From contig DAIDIE010000014.1 in NCBI GenBank assembly GCA_027459505.1, forward strand, positions 1-64,000: 64,000 bases of DNA, given 5' to 3'. Both the position numbers and the translations under genes were made by a program. How positions within the stretch are numbered: position 1 is the first letter of the stretch; each line of letters opens with the position of its first letter. Positions 62,716 to 64,000 of this stretch are shown in pieces. The notes under the pieces were generated by a model, which ran no database searches, was not told where the DNA came from, and saw nothing but the letters and a program-made list of their open reading frames with translations. The DNA comes from Acidobacteriota bacterium (GTDB lineage Bacteria > Acidobacteriota > Terriglobia > Terriglobales > SCQP01).

Positions 62716-63900
62716 TCAGCCCATGCGCTCGATCGCCATTCCCACCGCGTTGCCACCGCCCAGGCAGAGGGCGGCAATGCCGCGCCGCGAACCGCGCCGC
62801 TCCATCTCATACATCAGTGTCACCAACACGCGGGCGCCGCTGGCGCCAATAGGATGTCCCAAAGCTACCGCGCCGCCGTTGACATTCACGCGATCCATGG
62901 ATAGACCGAGTTCCCGCACCACCGCCATGGCTTGCACGGCGAAGGCTTCGTTGAGTTCATAAAGATCGACGTCGCCAGCCGTCCAACCGGTCTTGCTCCA
63001 CAACTTGCGCACCGCCTCCACGGGCGCCATCATCACCCATTTGGGCTCGATGCCGCTAGTGGCTTGGGCAGCGATTTTGAAGCGAGGTTTGATCCCAAGT
63101 TCCCGCGCCTTTCGTTCACTGGTGACCACGGTGGCGGCCGCTCCGTCGTTCACCCCCGGGGCATTGCCGGCAGTGACGGTGCCGTCCTTTTTGAACGCCG
63201 GCTTCAGCTTGCGGAGCGCCTCGGCGGAGGTGTCTTCGCGCGGCCCTTCATCGCGGCTGATCACCGTCACCTCACCCTTCTTGCCGGGTATCTCTACCGG
63301 CACAATCTCCTGCGAAAAGCGGCACTCCTTGATGGCCGCCACCGCGCGGCGATGACTCTCCAGGGCATAGGCGTCCTGCTCCTCGCGGCTGACGCGGTAC
63401 TTGTCGCTGACCAGTTCCGCCGTCTGCCCCATGTGGAAGTTTTCAAAGGCATCCCAAAGACCATCGTGCACCATGGAGTCAACCAGTTCGGCCGAACCCA
63501 ATTTGTAGCCCTGACGCGCGCCGGGCAGCAGGTAGGGACAGTTCGACATGGACTCCATTCCGCCGGCGACCACAATCTCCGAATCGCCCACCTGCACCGC
63601 CTGCGCGGCCAACGCGACCGCTTTGAGCCCCGAACCACAGACCTTGTTGACGGTGAGGGCGCCGACCTGCGGCTTCAGACCGCCGTGCAGAGCCGCTTGC
63701 CGGGCGGGATTTTGACCTAGCCCGGCCTGCACCACGTTGCCCATGATGCATTCGTCCACCAGCGCTGGGTCGATACTGGCGCGGCGCACCGCCTCGCGCA
63801 CCACAATCGCGCCTAACTTCGGCGCCGAAAGCGGTGACAGCCCGCCAAGAAAACGCCCTACCGGAGTGCGCACACCCGAGAGAATGACTGCCTCATCCAT
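62716..63900 (-). CDS. Acetyl-CoA acetyltransferase (thiolase)
   Basis: 394 residues, ATG with GGAGCTTCT upstream. Nucleophilic Cys in [17 protein letters not shown]; His in [18 protein letters not shown]; second Cys in [16 protein letters not shown]. It condenses two acetyl-CoA or cleaves acetoacetyl-CoA. It is upstream of hbd in the same direction. TATACT at 63951-63956 is a candidate -10. Confidence 0.9.
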   Translation of the reverse strand: MDEAVILSGVRTPVGRFLGGLSPLSAPKLGAIVVREAVRRASIDPALVDECIMGNVVQAGLGQNPARQAALHGGLKPQVGALTVNKVCGSGLKAVALAAQAVQVGDSEIVVAGGMESMSNCPYLLPGARQGYKLGSAELVDSMVHDGLWDAFENFHMGQTAELVSDKYRVSREEQDAYALESHRRAVAAIKECRFSQEIVPVEIPGKKGEVTVISRDEGPREDTSAEALRKLKPAFKKDGTVTAGNAPGVNDGAAATVVTSERKARELGIKPRFKIAAQATSGIEPKWVMMAPVEAVRKLWSKTGWTAGDVDLYELNEAFAVQAMAVVRELGLSMDRVNVNGGAVALGHPIGASGARVLVTLMYEMERRGSRRGIAALCLGGGNAVGMAIERMG

Positions 63901-63950
63901 AGAAGCTCCGCCGGAAGGAACGGTCCCCTCCGTTTCTGCCTTCTTGATTC

Positions 63951-63956
63951 AGTATA
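63951..63956 (-). promoter_or_regulatory. -10 candidate of the thiolase-hbd pair
   Basis: TATACT on the minus strand, about 50 bp before the thiolase ATG. No good -35 is seen. Confidence 0.3.
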
Positions 63957-64000
63957 GGCAGGCTGGGAGCAGCGACTGAGACCGAACGGTCAGGGAGGAA

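Overview
The window is high-GC chromosomal DNA that looks like an Acidobacteriota genome. I infer this from the gene families (a Sec-exported RHS giant, OmpA-like and bactofilin envelope proteins, a DesK/DesR-type two-component pair, an Ala/Lys-rich H1-like protein) and from overall gene style, not from a database search.

Positions 1-14990 are an accessory island. Its only intact large gene is a 1612-residue Sec-exported RHS/YD-repeat protein on the minus strand (9537-14375). The C-terminal tip of this protein has the zinc-ligand motifs of an M15 peptidoglycan peptidase, and a secreted small protein (8956-9507), the likely immunity protein, follows it. Further 3' on the same strand lie displaced tip-plus-immunity cassettes. 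One is an NlpC/P60-like (BPSL0067-like) tip still joined to RHS core sequence, with an immunity candidate (5524-6897). Next come two damaged copies of a GH24 lysozyme tip with a secreted partner (1321-2518), then a zincin-like tip fragment with a secreted partner (178-1088). An orphan paralogue of the lysozyme partner sits at 7773-8420. The recognisable tips are cell-wall hydrolases and every partner has a predicted signal peptide. The cassettes are broken by IS66, IS3-like and IS21-like remnants and by one intact IS701-family element (3396-4912, with CTAG on both sides). A decayed STAND-type NTPase fragment (14619-14986) closes the island.

From about 14983 to the end the window is ordinary backbone. 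It carries an S9 hydrolase, an OmpA-like protein, a lipid kinase, an APC permease overlapping a UvrC-like gene, citrate synthase, a SAM hydroxide adenosyltransferase, a two-component system, an MBL hydrolase, a GT-C membrane glycosyltransferase, an M3 peptidase, two CsbD proteins, a class V aminotransferase, an M48 protease, a RecQ-like helicase, an ABC ATPase and ThiL. These are followed by bactofilin, LipA, uridine kinase, a tyrosine/dual-specificity phosphatase, a LysM lytic transglycosylase, tRNA-Ser(GCU), Fmt, nicotinamidase, HemB, hemerythrin, a CCA-adding/HD enzyme, a MerR regulator, a peroxiredoxin, RecA with a likely LexA box, a PQQ-like propeller, and a 3-hydroxyacyl-CoA dehydrogenase/thiolase pair cut close to the right edge.

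Several backbone genes have a -10-like hexamer only 6-9 bp before the start codon and no Shine-Dalgarno sequence, which suggests leaderless transcripts. Intergenic regions carry a few dispersed short repeats and strong terminator hairpins. The best candidate for an undescribed system is the RHS tip/immunity cassette array, whose visible seams coincide with a short conserved linker sequence or with IS ends.
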